A stretch of DNA of 64,000 bases from Geomicrobium halophilum (GTDB lineage: Bacteria; Bacillota; Bacilli; Bacillales; Marinococcaceae): contig NZ_JACHHJ010000001.1 in assembly GCF_014207655.1 (NCBI RefSeq), positions 558,001 to 622,000 of the forward strand, written 5' to 3'. Below, piece after piece: positions 9,850 to 18,285 of the stretch. The notes beneath the pieces were generated by a model that saw only the letters and a program-made list of their open reading frames with translations, searched no databases and was not told the DNA's origin. The translations under genes were made by a program, and so were the position numbers. Position 1 is the first letter of the stretch. Every line of letters starts with the position of its first letter.

Positions 9850-9878
9850 TTGACATACAAAAATAAAGCGCTTACGAT
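9850..9878 (+). promoter_or_regulatory. Promoter of the LacI-type regulator, with cre-like core
   Basis: TTGACA at 9850-9855, 17-base spacer, TACGAT at 9873-9878. The spacer and -10 box contain AAAGCGCTTA, a core resembling a CcpA cre site. Operator 2 lies just downstream, so autorepression is likely. Confidence 0.7.
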
Positions 9879-9883
9879 AAAGG

Positions 9884-9897
9884 TGAATACGTATTTA
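9884..9897. promoter_or_regulatory. LacI-type operator 2
   Basis: TGAATACGTATTTA differs from operator 1 by one base. It lies six bases after the regulator's -10 box. The two copies about 122 bases apart could support repression by looping. Confidence 0.7.
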
Positions 9898-9920
9898 AAA
9901 GCGGGAGAAGGTATGTAGAG

Positions 9921-10922
9921 ATGGTCTCGTCTAAAGAGGTCGCAAAAGTAGCTGGAGTTTCACAGCCTACGGTTTCTCGAGTGTTAAATAATCCAGAAAA
10001 AGTCAATGCAGAAACTGTAAATAAAGTAAAGCAGGCAATGGAAAAATTAAACTATCGTCCCAATTCAATCGCGCGAAGCTTGAAACAACAAAAAACCAAG
10101 TATATAGCTTTAATCTCCGGCCCACTACATAATCCATTTTTTGTTGATAGTACAACAACAATTGTCAATCATGCCAAAGAACATGGATACCACACGCTTG
10201 TCTATTTCGAGGACCAAGGTGATAATCTTTCTGTCTACGAGGAAGTACTGAGACAACAGGTAGACGGCATTATTTTATCTTCGATTTTTATGGAGGATCC
10301 TATTTATAAAGAATTGGTGGCCTCTGAAGTACCTTTTGTTATGTTTAACCGCCGGTATCAAGCGGGGGGGAACTATGTAGAGATTGATAATGAAAAAGCC
10401 GGGCAATTAGCGACCAACCACTTATTGAAGTTAGGTCATACAAAGATTGCATGGATCGGGGGCCCTACCTATACGTCAACGTTTCAAGGAAGATTGGCAG
10501 GGTATCAGAAGGCGATGGAAGTGACGAATCATCCTGTGAAACCAGAATGGGTGAAAGCAACCGATACGACGGAAAAAGCAGTGGTTCAAGCTATTGATGA
10601 GCTATTGTTACTGGATGATAAACCGACAGCGTTTTTTGCGGCTACGGACTCTATGGCTCTCTATTGTCAAAATTATTTACTTCGAATGGGGTACCGAATT
10701 CCCGATCACTTTAGCATCTGCGGTATGGATAATATTGACATCACTGCCCATGCGGCGATTCAAATGACTACCTTGACCCATGAATCTAATAAACCATTGG
10801 GACTGCATGCGATTGAACATCTGATTCATATGATGGAAGTTGAAAGTGAAGAACGAAAAATCATGCAGTTAACTTTAGAGCCTAAGCTAATCATCCGGGG
10901 AACTACTGGACCTAAGCAGTAA
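9921..10922 (+). CDS. LacI/GalR-family transcriptional regulator
   Basis: A 333-residue repressor. Residues 3-22 form the LacI helix-turn-helix (KEVAKVAGVSQPTVSRVL), followed by the hinge helix NSIARSLK and a periplasmic-binding-protein-like effector domain with typical QVDGIILSS, LGHTKIAWIGGP, FAATDSMAL and ICGMDNID segments. GGAGAAGG lies about ten bases before the ATG. It is divergent from the HisD-like/GntP operon and two copies of TGAATACGTATT(C/T)A lie in the shared promoter region, so it almost certainly controls that operon and itself. The effector is unknown; it may be the imported substrate. Confidence 0.92.
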   Translation: MVSSKEVAKVAGVSQPTVSRVLNNPEKVNAETVNKVKQAMEKLNYRPNSIARSLKQQKTKYIALISGPLHNPFFVDSTTTIVNHAKEHGYHTLVYFEDQGDNLSVYEEVLRQQVDGIILSSIFMEDPIYKELVASEVPFVMFNRRYQAGGNYVEIDNEKAGQLATNHLLKLGHTKIAWIGGPTYTSTFQGRLAGYQKAMEVTNHPVKPEWVKATDTTEKAVVQAIDELLLLDDKPTAFFAATDSMALYCQNYLLRMGYRIPDHFSICGMDNIDITAHAAIQMTTLTHESNKPLGLHAIEHLIHMMEVESEERKIMQLTLEPKLIIRGTTGPKQ

Positions 10923-11036
10923 AAACCAATGTTGATAGAGGGGAGTTTTTTCGGAAAATAATCTATATAGATGGCAATTAAGATTTTAATGTTGGACACT
11001 TATTCGTGTGAACATGAAGAATATTCGTATGCCCTC

Positions 11037-11047
11037 GGGGGGGGGGG
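11037..11047 (+). repeat. Homopolymer of eleven G
   Basis: Eleven consecutive G bases just before the MetQ-like fragment. This may be a decayed spot or a sequencing problem; it is worth confirming because it may hide a frameshift. Confidence 0.9.
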
Positions 11048-11050
11048 TTA

Positions 11051-11203
11051 ACGATTAAACCCCTACATTTTTTTGCTTTTGTAAAAGATGCTCTACAACG
11101 CATTGTTGAAATCTATCAAAGCGATGAGGTCTCTGCCTATATTGAAGAAGAGTACGCAGGCGCCCATATCCCAGTTGCTGTATCTTTTAGAAGAATTAAA
11201 TGA
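11051..11203 (+). pseudogene. Fragment of a MetQ/NlpA-family lipoprotein (C-terminus only)
   Basis: About 50 codons in one frame read VKDALQRIVEIYQSDEV followed by IEEEYAGAHIPV and end at a TGA. This matches the conserved C-terminal segment of MetQ/NlpA methionine-binding lipoproteins (a family memory, not a search). The rest of the gene, its signal peptide and the ABC partners are absent. It follows an eleven-G run. It is interpreted as a relic left by a rearrangement. Confidence 0.55.
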
Positions 11204-11241
11204 CTATCCTAGGTGAAGAGAGACGTGAACAATCCCATTGA

Positions 11242-11745
11242 GTGGTTAAACGAGATTTTGTGTGCGAAGGGCAGTCGTGCCGAATGCCGAATGTTCACAA
11301 GAAAAGTAGACTTGCGAATACTGACAGCGGTCACATTACTGAGGAAAATACGAGCCGAGAGTCCGGAAAAGGAATTCCGTATCGGAAACTGAAATCTCCT
11401 ACGCAATGTTGTGAAACCATTTCTGAAGACCCTGGTGCAAGAAATCCGCGCGCCAGGGTCTGTGGGGGTTTAGGCCACCAATGGGTGGCCATTCTACCCG
11501 GAGGTAGCCATGAAAGTGGTTACCCTACTCTATTAACAAGTTCGTGAGGTTTCGAAGATTGCATGCCATGGCAGGGGGACGACCCGGAATCTGAAGACAG
11601 TCGGAGGCAGTCTCTGCCCTTAGGCACACACATGAACATCATTAGGCGGGTTTTTAGGCTGTTAGGCAAGGCGAAGTCCTAGTTGGTACGCTAAAACAAT
11701 CACTGGTACTGCAAGGATGAGTGAGAACCGCCCATAGATGGCGAA
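11242..11745 (+). ncRNA. Group II intron-like RNA fragment (5' part, no reverse transcriptase)
   Basis: The stretch has no credible coding frame but many short GC-rich helices (for example CCAGGGTC and GGTGGCC pairs) and a segment GGAATCTGAAG, then CGGAGGCA, TTAGGCACACACATGAACATC and TTAGGC. That order resembles domain I of bacterial group II introns. GTGCG at about 11261 could be the 5' end. No domain V-like hairpin and no intron-encoded reverse transcriptase were found, so if correct this is a dead 5' remnant. It lies between the MetQ relic and broken SDR genes, fitting a recombination hot spot. Identification is tentative. Confidence 0.4.
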
Positions 11746-12011
11746 AATATCGCTTATATGGTTACCCGCTGTGTTTGACCTGTTTAGAAAGATAAACCGG
11801 ACAAGGTTGGATATGGCTCGAGGCATCACCTTGTTATTCTTTTCATCGAGATATGTTTGCAGAATATCTACGGTCTGGAAGTTCGAGCAATGGTTTGAGA
11901 CAATTATTGTGCACCTGATCAGCGCACTATTGTTTGTTCGAGAGTGTGACAGGTATTTTCATTTACTTGGTTTCATTACCGTATTTATCCTATAAATTTT
12001 GGAGAGGATCT
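11746..12011. other. Stretch without recognised features
   Basis: About 265 bases between the intron-like fragment and the GntR remnant. I see no gene, RNA or regulatory site I can support. Confidence 0.5.
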
Positions 12012-12454
12012 TTACGTAAATTTTACCGCAGCCTTTGCGGTTAGCCTCAAAAAAGGTTCCGCAATACGTAACTTTAATTTTTCATCCGCACAGGATGCTT
12101 CATTTTCTAATTTTTCGATGAGTGAAAGAGGGATTTCAGGTAGTGCAAGTTCAACTGATAATTCCTCTAAAGCCCTTCTCAAGTCATAAAGATCTTCAAT
12201 ATCTTTTCGTTTCGGTGTGTTTACAAATGTCCCTGACCTTGGCTTAATTGATTTACAGCTTCCCTTAGGGGCATTCGGCTAACATTCAACTCATTAGCCA
12301 ACTGTTCGTAATTAATCCTTGTACCAGGAGCCATTTGGTTTTGAACAATTTGGTTTCTGAGATAATCATAAATACGTTCGGTTAGACTGCTTTTATCTAA
12401 CAAAAATGTTTCATTATTCTCATCCTTATACGGATACTTTGAAGCTATCAATAG
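12012..12454 (-). pseudogene. Broken GntR-family (FCD subgroup) regulator
   Basis: The N-terminal winged helix is readable (LTERIYDYLRNQIV, then LANELNVSRMPLREAVNQL), then the frame breaks. After a frameshift the text continues as SGTFVNTPKRKDIEDLYDLRRALEE, the start of an FCD effector domain, and ends about 70 codons later. Most of the effector domain is missing. Its N-terminal part is fused in frame to the end of the upstream SDR remnant because the SDR stop has been lost. It was presumably once the regulator of the neighbouring SDR/cupin genes. Confidence 0.7.
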
Positions 12455-13214
12455 AGCTTTAACCATACCGCCTTCTACCAATAAGCTTTGTCCTGTCACG
12501 TACGTGTTGGCGAAGGATGCGAGATAAACAAGGAATTTGGCAAATTCATCAGGTTCCCCGTAGCGTCCTATCGGAATCTGTTTTAACTTCTCGAGTTCTA
12601 TGCTTTCTGTGGAGGTTCTCGCTTTTTGGGCGTTGACCTTGTCTATTTCGGAAACTCTGTTTGTTTTTATGATCCCCGGCCCAATCGTATTAATCAGAAT
12701 GTTATCTGTAGCAAGTTCACTAGCGAGTGATTTTGCTAAACCTGCAATACCATTCCGAAATGTGTTGGACAAAATTAAATTATCTATCGGTTGTTTGATA
12801 GAAGATGACGCGATGTTAATAATCCGTCCGCCTTTTTGTTTTTGCATATAAGACAACACTTCTCTAATTGATCGAATATAGCTAAGTAACTGAAGTTCAA
12901 AGGATTGTTGCCAATCATCATCTGTAAAATCTTTAAATGTACCAGCAGGCGGCCCGCCATCGATGCTCCCGAACTTTTCAGCTGTCGTTCTCACTAGAGC
13001 TTCGATATCTTCTTTTTTAGATACATCTGCAGGAAAATAATCAACCTTTCCACTAGTTGTTTGCTCTATCTCCAGCCGTATTTAATTTGTTTTAGTTACG
13101 GCTGGATATTATCACTTGTGCCCCTTCAGAGGCAAATTCCAAAGCTGAAGCTTTTCCTAATCCGTCGCTTGAAGCGAGTATAATAGCAACTTTATTAGTA
13201 AGTTTTAAATTCAT
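12455..13214 (-). pseudogene. Broken short-chain dehydrogenase/reductase 1
   Basis: The gene starts at an ATG (complement of 13214-13212) after GAAGGAAA and reads as a Rossmann-fold SDR N-terminus (NKVAIILASSDGLGKA, a diverged TGxxxGxG). A TAA follows SSRN, then a frameshift leads into KVDYFPADVSKKEDIEALV. The canonical NNAGG segment is deleted (FGSIDGGPPAG). The later part is intact through INIASSS, the weakly kept active-site region and the C-terminal GQSLLVEGGMVKAL. One stop, one frameshift and one deletion make it non-functional. Confidence 0.8.
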
Positions 13215-13306
13215 TTTCCTTCACCCTTACTTTTACTATGATGCAAAACACTGCCCCAGCCAATAAATAGAGGGGTATGACAGGGGGCAGTGCGTATATA
13301 ATTAGA

Positions 13307-13778
13307 TTAATAAACCAGATTTTGTTCTTTAACGCCATGTTCTTGACAATAGTTCAAGTATAGCTGATATTTGCTGAAAACATCGTCTTGATAAGTCAAT
13401 TCATCTTTATCATCAATATACTGAACACTACCTTCTAACATAAAAAGTGTGATCTTCGGCTCATCTCCATCAACTGTTAATGTATGGATATCGCCAGGTG
13501 GTTCATATACAAAAGTTCCGGGTTTAGCTACCCAATCACTTTCCAAGTACCCGCATTGACCTTGGAGAGTGTAAGCGAGCACTTGTATGTCGGTGACGAT
13601 TGACAATACCACCAGGTTTAACATATAACAAATTAATCCATTTACCGCTTTGTAAGTCAAAGCGCACAGGCTTAAACCATACACGGTCGCTTTGAGGAAC
13701 CCAAGGTATTTCCTCAAGATCGATGGCCATATCGGGCAATCCTACTTTTTCTGCACTAGCATTTATATCGGTGGACAT
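13307..13778 (-). pseudogene. Broken cupin protein, 2,4'-dihydroxyacetophenone dioxygenase-like
   Basis: The N-terminal half (SDRVWFKPVRFDLQSGKW, then NRHRHT with metal histidines of the cupin motif) and the C-terminal half (LQGQCGYLESDWVAKPG, FVYEPPGDIHTL) are in different frames, joined by a single-base shift near 13600. Together they give a normal-sized cupin of about 155 residues. Both cupin motifs are kept, so the break is recent or a sequencing error. Cupins of this type occur near sugar or aromatic catabolic genes; the function here is unassigned. Confidence 0.7.
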
Positions 13779-13822
13779 GACACAAAGCTCCTTTAAAAAT
13801 GTATTTACTGAAGGTGCAATTC

Positions 13823-14563
13823 TTAAGCAGGAGGATACAATGATGGGTCTCCCGCTAATATGCCGCCATCAATAGGGATGTCTGCTTCGGTGACGAAACT
13901 GGCATGGTCGGAAAGACAGAAAGAAACTACAGCTGCGACTTCCTCGGGTTTTCCAAATCGCCTTTGAGGCGTCCGGGATAATATTCGTTCTTTAAACATA
14001 GGACCTTTCGTTGCCCCATGTGAAAGATTGGTTTCGATATAGCCGGGGCTGACAGCGTTTACTCTGATATGGTGTTCAGCCCAATCAACGGCCAGCGATT
14101 TTGTTACTTGTGCTATAGCGCCTTTAGAGGCGGCGTAGGGCAACAAGTTTTTACTCCCATAATGTGAAAGCATCGATCTGAAATTCACAATCGCCCCTTT
14201 CTTTTGCTGACTCATATACTTAAACACAGCTTGGCACGCGTATATAGTACCGCTTACATTCACGGTCATAATATCTTTTAGATGCTGTTCTGTCACATCA
14301 ATGGCATTTACACGGTTAATAATGCCTGCAGCGTTAACGAGGTAATCAATACTGCCAAAGTGCTGATAAATCTCACTAACTGTCGTGTTTATTTGTTCTT
14401 TATCTGTAACATCTACTTTCTTAAAAGTAATTGCATGCCCCTGTGACGCAAGTTTTTAAACCGCATGGTTACCTTCTTCTGATTTGATGTCGAGAATAAT
14501 AACCTGAATATTCTCGAATGTAAGCCTTTTGGCAACTGCAAGCCCTAAGCCCGAAGCGCCAAT
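13823..14563 (-). pseudogene. Broken short-chain dehydrogenase/reductase 2
   Basis: The C-terminal two thirds are open (VNVSGTIYACQAVFKYM, YAASKGAIAQVTKSLA with the catalytic YxxxK, and the C-terminal DIPIDGGILAGDP). Upstream, the Rossmann part GASGLGLAVAKRL and the NAAG motif are still readable, but a TAA interrupts after NHAV and no start codon precedes the glycine motif. The family serine region reads NFRSMLS. It is non-functional as written unless the downstream part is expressed alone. Confidence 0.75.
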
Positions 14564-14647
14564 ATATTAGATGTTCGATATATGTTTATCAAATGTAATC
14601 TATAATTCGTATAATCCGTTTACACATACTTACAAAAGAAGTTTTTG

Positions 14648-14676
14648 TTTACCATGTATGCGATTTCATGTATAAT
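14648..14676 (+). promoter_or_regulatory. Promoter of the first sugar-acid operon with cre-like box in the spacer
   Basis: TTTACC at 14648-14653, 17-base spacer, TATAAT at 14671-14676. The spacer contains TGTATGCGATTTCA (14655-14668), which differs from the cre consensus TGWAANCGNTNWCA at one position. Nearly the same block (TGTATGCGCTTTCA) sits at the same place in the TRAP promoter at 22571. About 200 bases of untranslated leader follow. Confidence 0.65.
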
Positions 14677-14879
14677 CAGAATATACACGAACTGAATTTT
14701 ATAATATAAAACTTTATGAGCGTTTTGACATATAAGTATATTGGAGGCGATTGTATTAATTCAGTGTAACCTTTCCTTATAAAATATAACATTCCTAACG
14801 GCTGTATGGGTGACGGTTCGCCACTAAATAGAAAATGACTTATTACCAATATAATTTGATCGTGAAAGGAGAGTCATTA

Positions 14880-16004
14880 TTGACCTATACATTTGAAGGC
14901 TACCAAAGAAGTGACGGAACGGTAGGAACGAGGAACCATGTCGGCATTGTCTCTTCCGTGATCTGCTCGAGTGTTGTTGTTCGGGAGATTGCCGAACATG
15001 TGCCTTTGGCCATTCCTTTTGTGCACGCGAATGGCTGTGCTCAATTAGGGGATGATTTCCAATTAACCAAAAACATTCTCGTTGGGGTGACAAAGAATCC
15101 GAATCTTTACGGCTCATTAATTGTGGGATTAGGTTGTGAAACGAATCAGGTTAGCGGCATGCTGAAAAGTATTCCAAAAACAAAGCCTACTAAGGGTATC
15201 GCCATCCAAGAACTCTTCGGTGGAAAAAATACGATTAGCGAAGGGGTGAAGGCAGCTGAACAATGGGCTGAAGAAGCTGCTTCAGAAACCCGGAAAACCT
15301 ATCCCCTATCAGCTATCAATGTAGGGATCATGACGGTGGACCCGGATGAATCATCTCTTCATCAGACAGCTCCTGTTATCGGTAAGGTCGTTGACAGGTT
15401 AATCGATAATGATGTGAACGTGATCATGGGAATGTCAAAAACATTAGAACCTGCAGGACAAATTTTGTCGAAACGCGCACCAAATCCGAAAGTGAAACAG
15501 GATCTGCATACCTTGTCTGAGGGTATGCGACGAGGACGTTGGGAGAAAGTTCAGGACAAGACCACAGGTCTGCACGAATGGTCGGAAGAAGAAACCGATC
15601 TCGCGAACCTCGAAGCACGATTAACCGGCACAAAATCGATTGACGGATTATTAGATTATGGGTCCTATCCGGAGGAGCAGGGGCTTAATCTAATGCGTGT
15701 GCCCAGCAACATTGTGGAAGCGTTATCTGGATTAGCATCCGCTGGTTGCGCGGTGGTACTCATGGTAAGCAGCCGCGGAGTTTTCACCGGTTCTGTAGCG
15801 CTTCCGAGTATGACGGTTGCTCCGCAAATAGAAGGCGATTTTGAGGATGAGCTTGTGGATGTCGCTGTTACCAATAATGATGCCGATCAGCAGGCCGATC
15901 AAGTAGTACAGAAGATTATTGACATTTGTTCAGGTCAGGAATCCAAACTGGAAGAACTTGAACTTGGAGAATTTTCGATATCGCATTCAGGAACGACATA
16001 TTGA
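14880..16004 (+). CDS. UxaA-family dehydratase/lyase large subunit 1
   Basis: A 374-residue cytoplasmic protein made of the UxaA C-terminal (D-galactarate/altronate dehydratase) domain only. It has the family start FEGYQRSDGTVGTRNHVGI, GCETNQVSGML and a C-terminal glycine- and serine-rich LMVSSRGVFTGSVALP. UxaA-family enzymes dehydrate altronate or galactarate; the related SuyB removes sulfite from sulfolactate. The TTG at 14880 is chosen because AAAGGAG lies eight bases upstream and the domain begins right after; an upstream ATG at 14835 lacks such a site. It is followed by the separate SAF subunit and a second large subunit. The exact substrate is not readable. Confidence 0.7.
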   Translation: MTYTFEGYQRSDGTVGTRNHVGIVSSVICSSVVVREIAEHVPLAIPFVHANGCAQLGDDFQLTKNILVGVTKNPNLYGSLIVGLGCETNQVSGMLKSIPKTKPTKGIAIQELFGGKNTISEGVKAAEQWAEEAASETRKTYPLSAINVGIMTVDPDESSLHQTAPVIGKVVDRLIDNDVNVIMGMSKTLEPAGQILSKRAPNPKVKQDLHTLSEGMRRGRWEKVQDKTTGLHEWSEEETDLANLEARLTGTKSIDGLLDYGSYPEEQGLNLMRVPSNIVEALSGLASAGCAVVLMVSSRGVFTGSVALPSMTVAPQIEGDFEDELVDVAVTNNDADQQADQVVQKIIDICSGQESKLEELELGEFSISHSGTTY

Positions 16005-16019
16005 GTTGGGAGGCAGGGC

Positions 16020-16343
16020 ATGAGTGAACAAACCTTTAATTCATTGAAAATGCATGCGGAAGATAACGTGGTCATCGCGCTTCGGAATTTAAGGGCAGGG
16101 GAAGCACTGTCTGTCCAGGGAGGTTCTACGAATGTTCAAGTCCAACAGAATATCCCATTCGGGCATAAAATCGCCACTGACTTCATTCCCAAAGGTCAAA
16201 GCGTTCTAAAATACGGGGAGTGGTTGGGTATTGCTACCGAAGACATAGCCATTGGCCACCACGTGCACGTGCACAATGTTCGTGGATTAAATGAACAGGA
16301 ACGGTACGATGCTCGTTCTGGCAAAGAAAGGAGCAAAATATGA
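16020..16343 (+). CDS. UxaA-family small subunit (SAF domain)
   Basis: A 107-residue SAF-domain protein, equivalent to the N-terminal domain of altronate dehydratase or to SuyA of sulfolactate sulfo-lyase. Typical features are DNVVIALRNLRAGEAL near the N-terminus, IPFGHKIATDFIPKGQSV in the middle and the histidine-rich end IAIGHHVHVHNVRGL. It stands alone, without the large domain, between two large-subunit genes. GGGAGG precedes the ATG. Its end overlaps the next start by four bases, so production is probably coupled. It most likely supplies the metal or substrate cap to one or both large subunits (inference). Confidence 0.75.
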   Translation: MSEQTFNSLKMHAEDNVVIALRNLRAGEALSVQGGSTNVQVQQNIPFGHKIATDFIPKGQSVLKYGEWLGIATEDIAIGHHVHVHNVRGLNEQERYDARSGKERSKI

Positions 16344-17497
16344 AGACGTTTAACGGTTATCGCAGAAAAAATGGGACGATCGGGGTTCGGAACCACGTGA
16401 TTGTCATGAACACCACCGGTGAACTGGCAGGGTTGACAAAAAAGCTGGCGAATCTGGTTCCCGGAGCGGTTCCGGTTACCCATCAAACGGGACAAATGCA
16501 GTACCCTGAAGACATTCAACAAATCTACCGGACGTTAAAAGGAACGGCTGGTCACCCCAATGTTAGTGCCACGCTATTTATCGGTATGGGTCAAAATGAT
16601 CCCGCTGAAACGATCGCTGAGGAACTTCAAAAGGAAGGACACCATGTCCATGCTCTAACCGTTCAGAAAAGCAAACCGATTTCGGTGGTATTAAACGAAG
16701 GGAGACAATGGTTAGCGGAGGCGGTCAAACGCAGTCATCTTGAAAAGAAGGAAAAGGCTGATGTAACCGAGTTAACGATTGGGCTTGAATGTGGTGGTTC
16801 TGATGCTTGGTCAGGGGTGACAGCTAATCCATCGATTGGAGCGTTCTCGGATGCAATCGTTGCTGATGGGGGCACTAGTATATTAGCTGAGACTCCTGAA
16901 GCCATCGGTGCAGAGCATATACTGGCAAAACGTTCGGTCAGCAAGGAAGTAGGCGAGCAGTTTTTAAAGATTGTTGACGAATATGAATCGCGGGCTCAAG
17001 CAATCGGTGAAGATGTCCGATCGGCAAATCCAAGCCCGGGGAATATTACCGGAGGGCTCACGACGCTAGAGGAAAAGTCCCTGGGATGTATAAAAAAAGG
17101 AGGAACCGCTCCTTTAGAGGAGGTAGTTCCTTATTCCGGAAAACCCGAGAAAAAAGGGTTCATTTTTATGGACACCCCAGGATATGATGTTGAATCTGTA
17201 GCCGGAATGGCTGCTGGAGGTGCGCAAATCGTTTTATTTTCCACAGGAAAAGGCTCTCCAACCGGTTCCCCGATTGTTCCAGTAGTTAAAATCGGTACGA
17301 ATCCAAAACTATATAAAAATATGCCGGAACATATTGATGTGAATGCCGGTAAAATTTTGGAAGGCACGCACAATATTAACGATATTGGGATGGAAATTTA
17401 CGATCTGGTGATGGAAGTGGCCAATGGTGAGTTGACAGCTTCCGAGAAAAACAACCATCAGGAATTTGCCATTTGGAGATTAGCTGAAACAATGTAA
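16340..17497 (+). CDS. UxaA-family dehydratase/lyase large subunit 2
   Basis: A second 385-residue UxaA large-domain protein. It is a clear paralogue of the gene at 14880 (matching start FNGYRRKNGTIGVRNHV, LECGGSDAWSGVTANP in the middle and a C-terminal VLFSTGKGSPTGSPIVP) but clearly diverged. LECGGSD with the later TGSP segment is the more typical altronate/galactarate dehydratase version, whereas subunit 1 has GCETNQVS there. The ATG overlaps the SAF gene by four bases. The pair may form a mixed complex or act on two substrates with a shared small subunit (inference). Confidence 0.72.
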   Translation: MKTFNGYRRKNGTIGVRNHVIVMNTTGELAGLTKKLANLVPGAVPVTHQTGQMQYPEDIQQIYRTLKGTAGHPNVSATLFIGMGQNDPAETIAEELQKEGHHVHALTVQKSKPISVVLNEGRQWLAEAVKRSHLEKKEKADVTELTIGLECGGSDAWSGVTANPSIGAFSDAIVADGGTSILAETPEAIGAEHILAKRSVSKEVGEQFLKIVDEYESRAQAIGEDVRSANPSPGNITGGLTTLEEKSLGCIKKGGTAPLEEVVPYSGKPEKKGFIFMDTPGYDVESVAGMAAGGAQIVLFSTGKGSPTGSPIVPVVKIGTNPKLYKNMPEHIDVNAGKILEGTHNINDIGMEIYDLVMEVANGELTASEKNNHQEFAIWRLAETM

Positions 17498-17516
17498 GAA
17501 AAGTGGGGGTACAGTT

Positions 17517-18251
17517 GTGAGTGAAGAAAAGCGTGTGGCATTGGTCACCGGAGGAGGAAGCTCGGAAAAGCGATAACTCTACACCTCGCTAGTTCAGGTA
17601 TGGATGTTGTTGTCAACTATTCGCAATCTGAGGAAGAAGCGAGTGCAACTGTAGATGAGGTTATCAAAGATGGCTATGAGGCTATGGCTGTCCAGGCTGA
17701 TGTTTCTTCAAGTAAACAAGTAGATGAAATGATGGAATCAATCATTGAAAAATTTGGTAGGTTGGATGTTGTCATTGCCAATGCAGGTACAACTGTTTTT
17801 CGTCCATTCGAGGATTTGGATGGTGTAAGCGAGGACGACTGGGATCATGAATGTCAATGTTAAAGGCATATGGTTGATTGCAAAGGCCGCTGCCCCTTAT
17901 CTAAAAGCTCATAAAAAAGGCCGGCTTATCATCACTTCATCCATTGCAGGAAATAGACCAACGGGGAGTTCTTTGCCTTACTCTGTCTCTAAAGCTGCGG
18001 TCAATCATTTAACTAAAGGTTTGGCTAAAGCATTAGGGCCGGAAATATTGGTGAACGCGATTGCTCCGGGAATCCTCGATACGAGATGGACTAGAGGGCA
18101 TAGTGACTCTACGGTACAGCAATTTATCAAGAATTCCCCTTTGCATAAAATACCGACGGTCACTGATTGTGTAAAGCAAGTTCACACTTTGGTAGAAACA
18201 GATACTATGACCGGTACAATCGCTACAATTGATTCCGGAGCTTCATTATAA
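17517..18251 (+). pseudogene. Broken short-chain dehydrogenase/reductase 3
   Basis: It starts with a GTG (SEEKRVALVTGGGS) after GTGGGGG. A frameshift falls inside the glycine motif (expected GKAITLHLASSG continues in another frame), and a second shift comes after EDDWD, where the text resumes as MNVNVKGIWLIAKAA. The catalytic YSVSKAAVNHLTK segment and C-terminus are intact. Two frameshifts make it a pseudogene, or a gene with two assembly errors. By position it once supplied a keto-deoxy-acid dehydrogenase to the operon; the intact SDR at 19208 may now do so. Confidence 0.75.
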
Positions 18252-18285
18252 AACTTTTACTAAAAACTTGGGGAGGATGTAAAAA

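Noticed and set aside
11242-11547. 101-codon open frame in the intron-like region
   Set aside because: The stretch is dominated by short inverted repeats and shows no protein-like pattern; better explained as structured RNA.
11738-11995. 85-codon open frame after the intron-like region
   Set aside because: No clear start context and no similarity to any family I know.
13307-13778. Programmed frameshift in the cupin gene
   Set aside because: No slippery heptamer or stimulatory structure is evident at the junction; neighbouring genes are also broken.
14880-17497. Firm call as SuyAB sulfolactate sulfo-lyase
   Set aside because: Two large subunits and FAH/SDR/TRAP neighbours fit sugar-acid dehydration better; kept only as an alternative.
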